The notes: generated by a model not told the origin, from the letters alone. Numbered from the stretch's first letter, positions 1 through 10,690 are shown. The stretch is DNA of 64,000 bases from Microbacterium sp. LWH13-1.2 (GCF_038397735.1 NZ_CP151635.1:1302001-1366000); one strand, 5' to 3'. A program made the numbers and translations.

Positions 1-1786
<1,786 letters not shown>

Positions 1787-1790
<4 letters not shown>

Positions 1791-2938
1791 GGGAAGATCT
1801 GACCGACGAGGAGCGCGAGCTCGCCGCGATGGTGCGCGACTTCGCCGACAGCGTCGTCGCGCCGCAGTCGTATGAGGCCGATCGCACCCACACGCTCTCG
1901 ATGGACGTGGTCGGGCAGATGGGCGACCTCGGGCTGTTCGGGTTGCCGTTCCCCGAAGAGTACGGCGGACAGGGCGGCGACTACATGGCCCTGGGCGTCG
2001 CGATCGAGGCTCTCGGTCGCGTCGATCAGTCGATCGCGATCACTCTCGAGGCGGGAGTGAGTCTCGGGGCGATGCCGGTGTTCCGATTCGGAACCGAGGA
2101 GCAGAAACAGGAGCTGCTTCCTGATCTGCTCGCCGGTCGCGCTCTCGCAGGATTCGGTCTGACCGAGCCCGAGGCCGGCAGCGATGCGGGGGCGACTCGC
2201 ACCACGGCCCGCCTCGACGGTGACGAGTGGGTGATCGACGGGTCGAAGCAGTTCATCACCAACTCCGGGACGCCGATCACCCGATTCGTCACAGTCACCG
2301 CCGTGACAGGGAACGAGAACGGACGCAAGGAGATCTCCACGATCATCGTCCCGAACGGCACCCAGGGCTTCACGGTGGAAGCGCCGTACGACAAGGTGGG
2401 ATGGAACGCCTCCGACACGCATCCGCTGACCTTCGACGGTGCGCGCGTACCGGCGGGGAACCTCCTCGGCGAGCGGGGGAGCGGCTTCCGCAACTTCCTG
2501 AGCATCCTGGACGAGGGGCGTATCGCGATCGCGGCGCTCTCGACCGGCGCGGCAGAAGGATGCCTCGAGGCAGCCGTCGACTATGCGAAGAGCCGCACGA
2601 TCTTCGGAAGTGCGCTGAGCACCCGTCAGAATGCGCAGTTCACCCTGGCCCGGATGCGTGCCCGGGTGCACACGGCCCGGCTCGCCTGGCATCACGCGGC
2701 GCGGTTGCGAGACGGAGGACGGCCGTTCGCCGAGCAGGCGGCGATCGCCAAGCTCGTCGCGGGCGAGGCCGCCATGGACAACGCCAGGGATGCGACGCAG
2801 ATCTTCGGCGGAAACGGGTTCATGAATGAGTTTCCGGTCGCACGTCACTACCGCGACTCCAAGATCCTCGAGATCGGTGAGGGCACCACCGAGGTCCAGC
2901 TCCTGGTGATCGCGCGGGCGCTCGGACTCGCCGGGTAG
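1787..2938 (+). CDS. Acyl-CoA dehydrogenase
   Basis: FAD-dependent acyl-CoA dehydrogenase of 383 residues, the usual family length. It introduces the alpha-beta double bond into a short or branched acyl-CoA and passes electrons to ETF. Visible signatures are GFGLTEPEAGSDAG near residue 125, the QIFGGNGF stretch near 342 and GEGTTEVQ near 364. The Glu in GEGT sits where most family members carry the catalytic base; true isovaleryl-CoA dehydrogenases have Ala/Gly there and use a Glu further upstream, so the exact substrate is open. The start overlaps the stop of the carboxylase gene, indicating translational coupling. The TAG stop also forms the first half of a -10 box for the next gene. Confidence 0.92.
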
Positions 2939-2941
2939 CGT
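2936..2941 (+). promoter_or_regulatory. -10 box TAGCGT for leaderless maoC-like gene
   Basis: TAGCGT is followed by six bases and the ATG at 2948. Its first three bases are the stop codon of the acyl-CoA dehydrogenase gene. It would give an internal, leaderless promoter inside the operon. Confidence 0.5.
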
Positions 2942-2947
2942 GGCAGC

Positions 2948-3436
2948 ATGAGCGCACACGACATCGTCCAGCGGGGGCTCTTCTTCGAAGAGTTCGATCT
3001 GGATGCCCGGTATCTCCATCGACCGGGGCGTACCGCCACTGAGGCCGACAACGTGCTCTTCACGACGCTCACCATGAACACGCAGGCGCTTCATCTCGAT
3101 GCGGCGTTCGCGGACGCGCAGGAGCCCTTCGGCGCTCGCCTGATCAACTCGATGTGGACGCTGTCGACGATGGTCGGCGCATCGGTAGCCCAGCTCACAC
3201 AGGGGACGCTCGTCGCGCAGCTCGGCTTCGGCGACGTCGCATTCCCGCACCCGCTGTTCGCAGGCGACACCCTCTACACCGAGAGCGTGATCACCGAGAA
3301 GCGCCTCTCGGCCTCGCGCCCCGGACAGGGGATCGTCACCATCGCGCACACCGGACGCAACCAGAGCGGAACGGTCGTCTCCACGGCCACGCGTTCGGTG
3401 CTCGTGCGGTGCCTGCCCGAAGGGGGAGCTCGATGA
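2948..3436 (+). CDS. MaoC-family hot-dog dehydratase
   Basis: A 162-residue MaoC-like protein with the hot-dog fold expected for enoyl-CoA hydratases. The motif HPLFAGDTLY near residue 100 is the family's conserved segment. In the homologous mycobacterial cluster (Rv2499c) it sits between the acyl-CoA dehydrogenase and the CitE-like lyase, so a hydration step in branched-chain acyl-CoA breakdown is plausible. There is no Shine-Dalgarno sequence; the start is supported by a TAGCGT hexamer six bases upstream. The stop overlaps the next start (ATGA). Confidence 0.85.
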   Translation: MSAHDIVQRGLFFEEFDLDARYLHRPGRTATEADNVLFTTLTMNTQALHLDAAFADAQEPFGARLINSMWTLSTMVGASVAQLTQGTLVAQLGFGDVAFPHPLFAGDTLYTESVITEKRLSASRPGQGIVTIAHTGRNQSGTVVSTATRSVLVRCLPEGGAR

Positions 3437-4239
3437 CCTTCGAACTCGGCCCGGCATTGCTGTTCTGTCCGGCTGATCGCCCCGAGCGATTCCGCGGGGC
3501 GCTGGAGAAGGCGGATGCCGTCATCCTCGATCTCGAGGACGCGGTGCTCCCGGATGCGAAGGCAACTGCCCGGGGTAATCTCATCGATGCCGACCTCGAT
3601 CCCGACCGGGTGATCGTTCGGGTCAACCCGCCGGGGTCAGAGGCGTTCGCGTCAGATCTGTCGACGCTCTCACAGACGGACTTCCGCACCGTCATGGTCG
3701 CCAAGACCGAGAATGCCGACAGCCTCAGTGCCTTCGATGAGAGGTTCTCTCTGATCGCGCTGTGCGAGACGGCGCGGGGCGTGCACGCCGCCGATCGGAT
3801 CGCGGCGCATCCGCAGATCGTCGCGGTGATGTGGGGAGCGGAAGATCTGGTGGCGTCCCTCGGGGGCACGTCGAGCCGTCGTCCGACCGGCGGCTATCGC
3901 GATGTCGCCCGCTATGCGCGATCTCGGGTGCTTCTGGAAGCCGGCGCCCACGGCAAGGGTGCGATCGATGCGGTGCACATCGACATCGACGACATCGCCG
4001 GGCAGCGCGCTGAGGCCGAGGATGCAGCGGCATCGGGATTCGCGGCGACCGCCTGCATCCACCCGAGTCAGATCGCGGCGATCCGAGACGCCTACGCACC
4101 CGCAGCGGATGCTCTCGAGTGGGCGCGGGCCGTGCTCGACGCGGCCGAGTCCGAGCGCGGCGTCTTCCGCTTCCACGGACGGATGATCGATGAACCGGTC
4201 CTTCGGCATGCTCGTTCGCTGCTCTCCCGAGCGCGCTGA
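3433..4239 (+). CDS. CitE-like CoA ester lyase (HpcH/HpaI aldolase family)
   Basis: A 268-residue CitE-type lyase. Members cleave or form beta-hydroxyacyl-CoA esters using Mg2+. Visible elements are FCPADRPERF at the start, ILDLEDAV, RVNPPGSEAF, the metal-ligand Glu in CETARG and the Asp in MWGAEDLV. I chose the ATG that overlaps the previous TGA; longer upstream versions run antiparallel to no signal and lie inside the MaoC gene. By its place last in a leucine-type cluster it could act on HMG-CoA or a related acyl-CoA, replacing a classical HMG-CoA lyase (inference). A weak GGGGC/GCCCC stem at 4248-4265 follows. Confidence 0.88.
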   Translation: MTFELGPALLFCPADRPERFRGALEKADAVILDLEDAVLPDAKATARGNLIDADLDPDRVIVRVNPPGSEAFASDLSTLSQTDFRTVMVAKTENADSLSAFDERFSLIALCETARGVHAADRIAAHPQIVAVMWGAEDLVASLGGTSSRRPTGGYRDVARYARSRVLLEAGAHGKGAIDAVHIDIDDIAGQRAEAEDAAASGFAATACIHPSQIAAIRDAYAPAADALEWARAVLDAAESERGVFRFHGRMIDEPVLRHARSLLSRAR

Positions 4240-4277
4240 GGCGGCTCGGGGCGACGCGCGGCCCCTCGGCCAGCCAG

Positions 4278-4865
4278 TCAGATGAGGACGGACTGATCCA
4301 GCAGTCGCAGCATCCCCGGCGCCGCCTCGAAGCGGTAGGCGGATCCGTTGACGATCGGTTCACCGTCACGGGGAAGAGTGCCACCGGACACGTGCGAGAT
4401 GAGCGAGCGGATCACGCCGCCATGGGCGACGACGATCACGGATTCGGCGACGGGCGTCGAGCGCCGACGAGAATCACGGGCGATCGCGTCCAGAGCACCC
4501 ATCGCCCGCGCGGCCACCTCATCGAGCGTCTCCGCTCCGGGTACCGGTGCCAGCCAGTCGCCGTAAGTCCTCATGTACTCGGAGACGAGCATCCCCTCTC
4601 CTTCGCCGAACTCGCGTTCCCGGATGTCCGGCACCAGCACGGGTGCGCTGAGGCCGAGCTGCGCCGCGATGATCTCGGCGGTCTCACGCGCGCGCAGAAG
4701 TGGACTGCTGTAGATCGCATGATGCGTGGTCCCCTCGAGACGCTCTGCGGCTGTCCGCGCATCGGCGCGGCCCGTCTCGTTCAGCGGGATGTCGGTCGAG
4801 CCCTGGATCCGGCGAGCGAGGTTCCAGTCGGTCTGGCCATGGCGGACGAGGGTGAGCAGGGTCAT
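4278..4865 (-). CDS. Histidine phosphatase family protein (phosphoglycerate mutase-like)
   Basis: A 195-residue member of the histidine phosphatase superfamily. The catalytic motif LVRHGQTDWN is at residues 6-15, and the second histidine is in VVAHGGVIRS near residue 148. These enzymes remove phosphate from small molecules through a phosphohistidine; the substrate cannot be read from sequence. The start codon overlaps the stop of the upstream sirtuin gene (ATGA), so the two are co-translated. It converges on the CitE-like gene. Confidence 0.9.
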   Translation of the reverse strand: MTLLTLVRHGQTDWNLARRIQGSTDIPLNETGRADARTAAERLEGTTHHAIYSSPLLRARETAEIIAAQLGLSAPVLVPDIREREFGEGEGMLVSEYMRTYGDWLAPVPGAETLDEVAARAMGALDAIARDSRRRSTPVAESVIVVAHGGVIRSLISHVSGGTLPRDGEPIVNGSAYRFEAAPGMLRLLDQSVLI

Positions 4866-5701
4866 TCGAGAAGCTCCTGGATGGCGGGGAGCACGTCGCT
4901 GGTGCCCGCGGCGATGGTGACATCGGCCCAGACATCCGCGCGCGTCGGCTCGCGATTGATGATGATGAGGGGGATGCTGCGGCGGCGCGCGCGTTCGACG
5001 AGCCGGACCCCGGAGTTCACGACCAGCGAGGATCCGGCGACGATCATCGCGTCACTCGCACGGAGCAGCGATTCCGCGGCCTTGAAGCGATCCTGGGGGA
5101 CGTACTCGCCGAAGAACACCACATCAGGCTTCAACATCCCCGCGCACACCGTGCAGACCGGGACGATGAAGCCGTCAGTGCTCTCGGGCAGCACGTCGCC
5201 GTCGGGGGCCAACGCGACGTTCTCGGGAACGGTGATCCAGGGATTGCGCTCTTCGATCTGCACCGCGATGTCGCGGCGGTCGAACACCTGGCCGCACTTG
5301 AGGCACAGCACCCTGCGCATCGTGCCGTGCACCTCGATGACGTGCGAGCTGCCTGCGCGCAGATGCAGGCCGTCGACGTTCTGCGTGATGACGCCGCTGA
5401 CCTGGCCGGACGACTCCATCGCCGCGAGCGAGAGATGCCCGGGATTCGGTTCCGCTCTGGCGAAGGCGCGCCATCCGAGGTGCCCACCGACCCAGTAGCG
5501 ACGCCGAGCGGCTTCGTCCGCCAGATACCGCTGGATGGTCATCGGGTCGGACCGGTTGCGAGAGCCCTCGCCGCGATAGGCGGGGATCCCGGAATCCGTC
5601 GAGATGCCCGCTCCGGTGAGCAGTGCGATCTTCCGTCCTCGAAGGAGTTCGGCGGTGCGAGCGATGGTGGCCGACAGCTCGACCGGACTCGATGCGCTCA
5701 C
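4862..5701 (-). CDS. NAD-dependent protein deacylase, Sir2 family
   Basis: A 279-residue sirtuin. It removes acyl groups from protein lysines using NAD+. The N-terminal NAD motif GAGISTDSGIPAYR is near residue 31, QNVDGLH near 109, the catalytic His in VHGTMRR, and two CxxC pairs (CLKC, CTVC) bind structural zinc. The start is GTG at 5701, preceded by a strong AGGAGG and by a TAGACT hexamer. In these organisms Sir2 often controls acetyl-CoA enzymes, but nothing here shows its target. It is the first gene of a two-gene operon with the histidine phosphatase. Confidence 0.92.
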   Translation of the reverse strand: MSASSPVELSATIARTAELLRGRKIALLTGAGISTDSGIPAYRGEGSRNRSDPMTIQRYLADEAARRRYWVGGHLGWRAFARAEPNPGHLSLAAMESSGQVSGVITQNVDGLHLRAGSSHVIEVHGTMRRVLCLKCGQVFDRRDIAVQIEERNPWITVPENVALAPDGDVLPESTDGFIVPVCTVCAGMLKPDVVFFGEYVPQDRFKAAESLLRASDAMIVAGSSLVVNSGVRLVERARRRSIPLIIINREPTRADVWADVTIAAGTSDVLPAIQELLE

Positions 5702-5716
5702 AGGACCTCCTCCTGC

Positions 5717-5722
5717 GAGTCT
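5717..5722 (-). promoter_or_regulatory. -10 box TAGACT upstream of the sirtuin gene
   Basis: TAGACT lies 15 bases before the GTG start. A transcript starting 6-7 bases downstream would keep only a very short leader that contains part of the AGGAGG. Confidence 0.4.
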
Positions 5723-5783
5723 ACGGCGTGACGGATGACCGAGGCTTCGCCGCCGATCGCGAGGAGGGCGGAGCGGGCGATGG

Positions 5784-5789
5784 CAGACT
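5784..5789 (+). promoter_or_regulatory. -10-like CAGACT for leaderless trmH-type gene
   Basis: CAGACT ends seven bases before the GTG at 5797. It differs from TAnnnT at the first base. Confidence 0.35.
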
Positions 5790-5796
5790 GGGGCGC

Positions 5797-6600
5797 GTGG
5801 AACTTGTGCGCGTGACGAATCCGGACGATCGACGACTCGACGACTACCGCGCGCTCACAGACACGGCGCTCCGCGCTGTGAGCGACCCCGCCGGCGGGCT
5901 GTACATCGCTGAGTCGACCAAGGTGATCGCCCGCGCCGTCGCCGCAGGTCATCGTCCGCGCTCCGTCCTCGTTCAAGAGCGTCGAGTGGACGACATCAGA
6001 GCGATCGTCGGCGATCTCGATGTGCCGGTGTACGTGGTCCCCGACGAGGTGGCCGAAGCGGTCACCGGTTTTGCCGTGCATCGCGGCACGATCGCCTCGA
6101 TGCATCGCCCGGAGCTGCCGACCGTGCGTGAGGTGATCGACGGCGCGACCCTGGTGCTGATCCTCGAGAACGTCGGAGACCACACCAACGTCGGCGCAGC
6201 CTTCCGGGCGGCGGCCGGGCTGGGCGCGGATGCGGTGCTGGTGTCGCCCGGGGGAGCGGACCCGCTGTACCGGCGCAGCGTGCGCGTCAGCATGGGGACG
6301 GTGTTCCAGGTGCCGTGGACCCGCATCACGGACTGGGAGTCGGCGGTCGCGGACCTTCATGCGGAGGGTTTCGACGTCGCAGCTCTCGCTCTGCGCGATG
6401 ATGCCGTGACGCTCGACGCCTATGTCGCCGACCGCCCGGAACGCGTCGCGGTCGTGATGGGAGCGGAAGGCGACGGGCTCTCCCGCACTGCCCTCGAGAT
6501 CGCTGACACGGTCGTGACCATCCCCATGTCCGGCGGCGTGGATTCGTTGAACGTCGCGTCGGCCGCGGCGGTGGCGCTGTGGGCGCTCACCTCGCGCTGA
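5797..6600 (+). CDS. TrmH/SpoU-family RNA 2'-O-methyltransferase
   Basis: A 267-residue SPOUT methyltransferase that methylates ribose in rRNA or tRNA using AdoMet. The N-terminal part (ESTKVIARAV) resembles the L30e-like RNA-binding region of TsnR/RlmB relatives. The three SPOUT motifs are visible: ILENVGDHTNVGAAFR near 125, VVMGAEGDGLS near 220 and IPMSGGVDSLNVASA near 244. The GTG start was chosen because residues upstream are not family-like and CAGACT sits seven bases before it. It is divergent from the sirtuin gene. The exact RNA target is unknown. Confidence 0.88.
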   Translation: MELVRVTNPDDRRLDDYRALTDTALRAVSDPAGGLYIAESTKVIARAVAAGHRPRSVLVQERRVDDIRAIVGDLDVPVYVVPDEVAEAVTGFAVHRGTIASMHRPELPTVREVIDGATLVLILENVGDHTNVGAAFRAAAGLGADAVLVSPGGADPLYRRSVRVSMGTVFQVPWTRITDWESAVADLHAEGFDVAALALRDDAVTLDAYVADRPERVAVVMGAEGDGLSRTALEIADTVVTIPMSGGVDSLNVASAAAVALWALTSR

Positions 6601-6616
6601 CCCTCGAGGACGGCGG

Positions 6617-7444
6617 TCAGTCGAGGCCGGGGAACACGACCGGCGACGGCTCCGGACGCTTCGCCACGATGTGATCGCCTGAGGACTCGTGCCGCAGACG
6701 CCGCAGGACCCATGGCACGAGGTGCTCGCGCGCCCAACCCAGATCCTCGGAGCGTGCCTCCCGCCAGGTGCGGACCGGCAACGGCTCCGGCTGCATCGAT
6801 TCGAGTTCGTTGGGAACGTTGAGTGCGCGGAGCGCCATCCTTGCGATCTCGTGATGCCCGAGCGGGTTGTAGTGCAGGCGATCATCGTCGAAGAAGCGCA
6901 TGTCCTGTACGACCTTGAGCGCCCACTGGTCCGCGACGATGCAATCGTGGCGCTCGGCGATCGCGCGGATGTTCTCGTTGTAGATCGCGACCTTGCCGCG
7001 GAAAGCTCGGAAGACGGGGGTGAAGGCCGTGTCGACGCCGGTGAAGAGCAGCACGGCAGCACCGGTGGAGGAGAGCCGCGCGACGGCATCCTCGAGCTGG
7101 ACCGCGATGGCGTCCGGATCGGTGCCGGGGCGGATCACGTCGTTTCCGCCGGCGCAGATCGAGATGAGGTCGGGATGCAGCTCGATCGCCGGTTCGATCT
7201 GGTCGCGCACGATCTGGGAGATGAGCTTGCCGCGCACCGCGAGGTTCGCGTAGGCGAAGTCGTCGACCTGCTGCGACAGCACCTCGGCGACGCGGTCTGC
7301 CCAGCCCCGATGATTACCGGGGTGGGAGGGATCGGGGTCCCCGATGCCCTCGGTGAACGAATCGCCGATCGCGACGAAACGTCGCCACGGGTGCGCGCTC
7401 TCATTGTCGAGATGCGGGGTCCGGGTCGAATCCTGGTCTGTCAT
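6617..7444 (-). CDS. SGNH/GDSL-family hydrolase
   Basis: A 275-residue SGNH hydrolase (esterase/lipase fold). Block I AIGDSFTEG, block II NLAVRGK, block III GGND and the Asp-His pair in DDRLHYNPLGHHE are all present, giving a complete catalytic set. No signal peptide is seen, so it is probably cytoplasmic. The start ATG has an AAGGAG site at a good distance; the longer frame upstream overlaps the divergent helicase gene. The C-terminal tail, VLRRLRHESSGDHIVAKRPEP, resembles the tail of the second SGNH hydrolase at 40291-41049, so the two are paralogues. Confidence 0.88.
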   Translation of the reverse strand: MTDQDSTRTPHLDNESAHPWRRFVAIGDSFTEGIGDPDPSHPGNHRGWADRVAEVLSQQVDDFAYANLAVRGKLISQIVRDQIEPAIELHPDLISICAGGNDVIRPGTDPDAIAVQLEDAVARLSSTGAAVLLFTGVDTAFTPVFRAFRGKVAIYNENIRAIAERHDCIVADQWALKVVQDMRFFDDDRLHYNPLGHHEIARMALRALNVPNELESMQPEPLPVRTWREARSEDLGWAREHLVPWVLRRLRHESSGDHIVAKRPEPSPVVFPGLD

Positions 7445-7499
7445 CCAGCTCTCCTTCGCGAACAGACGCAGCACATCGATGGCGGCTGCGCAGTGATCG

Positions 7500-7505
7500 A
7501 GCCTA
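7500..7505 (-). promoter_or_regulatory. -10 box TAGGCT upstream of SGNH hydrolase
   Basis: TAGGCT lies 55 bases before the ATG and would give a leader that includes the AAGGAG ribosome site. It is divergent from the helicase promoter. Confidence 0.4.
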
Positions 7506-7579
7506 CTCGGGTGCGAGCATCCTCGGCGAGGACGCGCGCGGGGGAGACCGTCAGCGTGCCGAGTGTCCGTGCCAGCGAT

Positions 7580-7585
7580 TATCGT
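7580..7585 (+). promoter_or_regulatory. -10 box TATCGT for leaderless helicase gene
   Basis: TATCGT ends seven bases before the ATG at 7593, which lacks a Shine-Dalgarno sequence. Confidence 0.5.
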
Positions 7586-7592
7586 TGTCTCG

Positions 7593-9335
7593 ATGCTCTC
7601 TCCGTCCTTCCCACAGCGCGCCCCGTGGGGCACCGCCAACAAGCTGCGCGCCTGGCAGCAGGAGGCCCTCGAGCAGTACTTCCAGGCCGACCAGCGGGAC
7701 TTCCTCGTGGCCGCGACGCCCGGCGCCGGAAAGACGACGTTCGCCCTCACCCTCGCTGTCGAGCTCATGCGCATGGGAGAGGTGAACCGCATCATCGTCG
7801 TGGCCCCCACCGAGCACCTCAAGACGCAATGGGCCGATGCCGCGGCACGCGTGCACATCCGACTCGATCCCCGGTTCCGCAACAGCGACTGGGCTCCGGC
7901 GCGGCACTATCACGGCGCGGTGGTGACGTACGCTCAGGTCGCCGCCAAATCGTCGGTCCACCGGCATCTCACCGAGGATGCGAAGACGCTCGTGGTCCTC
8001 GACGAGGTGCACCACGGCGGCGACGCGCTCAGCTGGGGCGACGCCATCCGCGACGCCTACGGGCCGGCGAAACGCCGTCTGCTTCTCTCGGGAACTCCGT
8101 TCCGAAGCGACACCGCACCCATCCCGTTCGTCGAGTACCACCCTGACGAATCCGGTGCGCGGATCTCCCGCACCGACTACAACTACGGCTACGGGCGCGC
8201 TCTCGCCGACGGTGTCGTCCGCCCCGTGCTGTTCCACATGTACGCGGGCAAGATGCGCTGGCGCACGAGCACCGGCGATGAGCTCGAGACCCACCTCGGG
8301 CAGGACAACACCAAAGACGTCACGTCGCAGGCCTGGCGAACCGCGCTCGACCCCGAGGGGGAGTGGATGCCGGCGGTGCTGTCCGCCGCCGACCGCCGCC
8401 TCACCGAGATCCGCAATCATGTGCCGGATGCCGGCGGACTCGTGCTGGCCACGGATCAGACCGTCGCCCGCGCGTACGCCAAGATCCTCCACAGCATCAC
8501 AGGTCAGCGGCCCACCGTGGTGCTCTCCGACGATGCGACCGCATCGGAGCGCATCGAGAAGTTCAGTGCCAGCGACGATCGCTGGATGGTCGCGGTGCGA
8601 ATGGTGTCCGAGGGCGTCGATGTCCCTCGCCTCGCGGTGGGCGTATACGCGACCTCGTCCTCGACTCCGCTGTTCTTCGCCCAGGCGATCGGTCGCTTTG
8701 TCCGCGCCCGGCGCCGCGGCGAGGCGGCGAGCGTGTTCCTGCCCCAGGTCCCGGTGCTCATGGGGCTCGCGAACGAGATGGACAAGCAGCGCGAGCACGC
8801 TCTCGACCGGCAGTCGAAGGACGACGACGGCCTCGAGGACTCCTTGCTCGAAGCCGCGAACCGCGAGGAAGAGACGTCAGACGCGCTGACCCAGGAGTTC
8901 AGCTATCAGGCGCTGTCTTCGGTGGCCCACTTCGACCGCGTCGTGTTCGAGGGGCAGGAGTTCGGCCAGCTCGCCGAACCCGGAACGCCCGAGGAGGAGG
9001 AGTTCATCGGCTTCCCCGGACTCCTCGAACCCGAGCACGTGCATGAGCTGCTCATGCAGCGACAGGCGCGGCAGTCCCGCCTGCGTGAAGTGCGCGAGGC
9101 CGAGGCGGGGCCTGCCGAGACGACGACGCTTCCCCCGCCGCTGCACCGCACCCTGCGCGAGCAGCGGCAGCTCCTGAACAGCCTTGTGGGGCTTTACGCC
9201 AGGCAGAAGGGCGAGCCGCACGGGTCGGTCCACGCAGAGCTGCGGCGCATCTGCGGCGGCCCCGCCGTCGCGCAGGCGACGGTCACGCAGCTGCAGTCGC
9301 GCATCGAAGTACTGCGCAAGCGCGTCCGCACCTGA
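7593..9335 (+). CDS. DEAD/DEAH-box superfamily II helicase
   Basis: A 580-residue helicase of superfamily II. Walker A ATPGAGKTT is near residue 50, the DEVHH box near 136, LLSGTPFRSD near 167, and motif VI QAIGRFVRARR near 367, so both RecA-like domains are complete. The C-terminal 150 residues are charged and probably helical. Such proteins are widespread in Actinobacteria; the substrate (DNA or RNA) is not known to me. The start at 7593 is preferred over an in-frame GTG-rich extension because TATCGT lies seven bases upstream and family similarity begins just after it. Confidence 0.88.
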   Translation: MLSPSFPQRAPWGTANKLRAWQQEALEQYFQADQRDFLVAATPGAGKTTFALTLAVELMRMGEVNRIIVVAPTEHLKTQWADAAARVHIRLDPRFRNSDWAPARHYHGAVVTYAQVAAKSSVHRHLTEDAKTLVVLDEVHHGGDALSWGDAIRDAYGPAKRRLLLSGTPFRSDTAPIPFVEYHPDESGARISRTDYNYGYGRALADGVVRPVLFHMYAGKMRWRTSTGDELETHLGQDNTKDVTSQAWRTALDPEGEWMPAVLSAADRRLTEIRNHVPDAGGLVLATDQTVARAYAKILHSITGQRPTVVLSDDATASERIEKFSASDDRWMVAVRMVSEGVDVPRLAVGVYATSSSTPLFFAQAIGRFVRARRRGEAASVFLPQVPVLMGLANEMDKQREHALDRQSKDDDGLEDSLLEAANREEETSDALTQEFSYQALSSVAHFDRVVFEGQEFGQLAEPGTPEEEEFIGFPGLLEPEHVHELLMQRQARQSRLREVREAEAGPAETTTLPPPLHRTLREQRQLLNSLVGLYARQKGEPHGSVHAELRRICGGPAVAQATVTQLQSRIEVLRKRVRT

Positions 9336-9393
9336 CGCCGGACCGTTTCGGCACCGGGAAAACGCCCGGTTCGGATTCCCGAAAAGCTGGCAA

Positions 9394-9408
9394 TCACGGC
9401 CTCCGTGA
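9394..9408 (+). promoter_or_regulatory. Inverted repeat upstream of VIT1-type transporter
   Basis: TCACGG-CCT-CCGTGA is a perfect dyad placed about where the -35 region of the 9431 promoter would be. A second dyad, GAACGG/CCGTTC at 9438-9454, covers the predicted transcription start. Either may be an operator; no DtxR/IdeR-like box is visible. Confidence 0.3.
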
Positions 9409-9430
9409 CGATGCTGAGGCCGCCCGAAGC

Positions 9431-9436
9431 TAGCGT
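9431..9436 (+). promoter_or_regulatory. -10 box TAGCGT for VIT1-type transporter
   Basis: TAGCGT lies 44 bases before the ATG and would give a leader of about 38 bases that contains the AGGAG ribosome site. Confidence 0.4.
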
Positions 9437-9480
9437 TGAACGGTTGCCCCGTTCGGGGGCTCCATCGATCAGGAGACGTC

Positions 9481-10593
9481 ATGACAGCCCCCGCTGCCGC
9501 CGAGCCCGCCGCTGCAGAACCCACCCCCGCAGACCGCCGCCGCTGGGCCCGCTACCTCGTCGAGGAGCGTGCCGAGGGCATGATCTACCAGAACCTCGCG
9601 AATCGACGCACTGGCGAGGAACGTGAGATCCTCCTCAGCCTCGCCGACGCCGAACGTCGGCATGAGCAGCACTGGCTCGACCTGCTCGGCACTGAGCCTT
9701 CGAGGCTTCCCCGAGCCGGTATCCGCTCCCGCCTCCTCGGCTGGATGGCCGGTCGCTTCGGTTCGATCTTCGTGCTGGCTCTCGCTCAGAACGCCGAGGC
9801 GCGCTCTCCCTACGACTCGGAGCAGTACGCGACACCCGCGATGCGCGCCGACGAGAAAGTCCACTACGAGGTCGTGCGCGGCCTCGCCGCACGAGGCAGG
9901 CGGCGGCTGTCCGGGTCGTTCCGTGCGGCCGTGTTCGGCGCGAACGACGGTCTGGTCAGCAACCTCGCCCTCGTGCTCGGCATCGGGGCCACCGGCGTGA
10001 GCTCCGGGTTCGTGCTCTTCAGCGGGATTGCCGGTCTGCTCGCGGGCGCACTGTCGATGGGAGCGGGGGAGTTCGTGTCGGTGCGGTCGCAGCGGGAGCT
10101 TCTGGCGGCCACCGAGGCCAACGAGAATGCGGCTGCATCCGCGGCTGACCTCGACATCGACGAGAACGAGCTGGCACTCGTGTATCGCGCTCGGGGGATA
10201 GGCCAGGAAGAGGCTCTCGCCCGCGCGGGACGCATCGTCGCTGCAGCCCGAGCGGGCGTCGAACGCACCACGACCGGTCCCGTCAGCATCCACGCGGGCG
10301 ATGATCACGAGATCGTCGGCAGCGACTGGACGGCGGCGATCTCGAGCTTCCTGCTGTTCGCCTCCGGAGCGATCATCCCTGTGCTGCCCTGGATCTTCGG
10401 TCTGGACGGCGCCACGGCCGTCATCGTCGCGCTGGTTCTCGTCGGAGTCGCCTTGCTGACCACCGGCGCCATGGTCGGAATCCTGTCGGGCGGACCGCCC
10501 CTGCGTCGGGCCCTGCGGCAGCTCGCGATCGGCTTCGGAGCCGCGGCGATCACGTACGTGCTCGGCCTGGTGTTCGGAGTGGGAGCGGCCTGA
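9481..10593 (+). CDS. VIT1/CCC1 iron/manganese transporter with N-terminal ferritin-like domain
   Basis: A 370-residue membrane protein. Residues 15-145 form a ferritin/rubrerythrin-like domain with Glu and Glu-x-x-His pairs (ERRHEQHW near 61). The rest is the VIT1/CCC1 transporter with GANDGLVSNLALVLG, LSMGAGEFVSVRSQ and about five membrane helices. This is the Er-VIT1 (MbfA-like) architecture, which exports ferrous iron or manganese across the inner membrane. The ATG at 9481 has AGGAG eight bases upstream; an earlier in-frame ATG at 9436 overlaps the predicted -10 box and is rejected. Dyads upstream suggest metal-dependent control (inference). Confidence 0.9.
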   Translation: MTAPAAAEPAAAEPTPADRRRWARYLVEERAEGMIYQNLANRRTGEEREILLSLADAERRHEQHWLDLLGTEPSRLPRAGIRSRLLGWMAGRFGSIFVLALAQNAEARSPYDSEQYATPAMRADEKVHYEVVRGLAARGRRRLSGSFRAAVFGANDGLVSNLALVLGIGATGVSSGFVLFSGIAGLLAGALSMGAGEFVSVRSQRELLAATEANENAAASAADLDIDENELALVYRARGIGQEEALARAGRIVAAARAGVERTTTGPVSIHAGDDHEIVGSDWTAAISSFLLFASGAIIPVLPWIFGLDGATAVIVALVLVGVALLTTGAMVGILSGGPPLRRALRQLAIGFGAAAITYVLGLVFGVGAA

Positions 10594-10635
10594 ATCGAGC
10601 AGGCATCCGAGACATCAGGATGCGGGGCGGGCTCC

Positions 10636-10651
10636 GGGCGGAGTTCCGCCC
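10636..10651 (+). terminator. Hairpin after the VIT1-type gene
   Basis: GGGCGGA and TCCGCCC form a perfect stem 43 bases after the stop codon. The loop is very short and there is no T tract, so termination is uncertain. Confidence 0.35.
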
Positions 10652-10690
10652 CGAGCAGCCTGGAGGCGTATGGTTCTCCGGGAATGAAGA

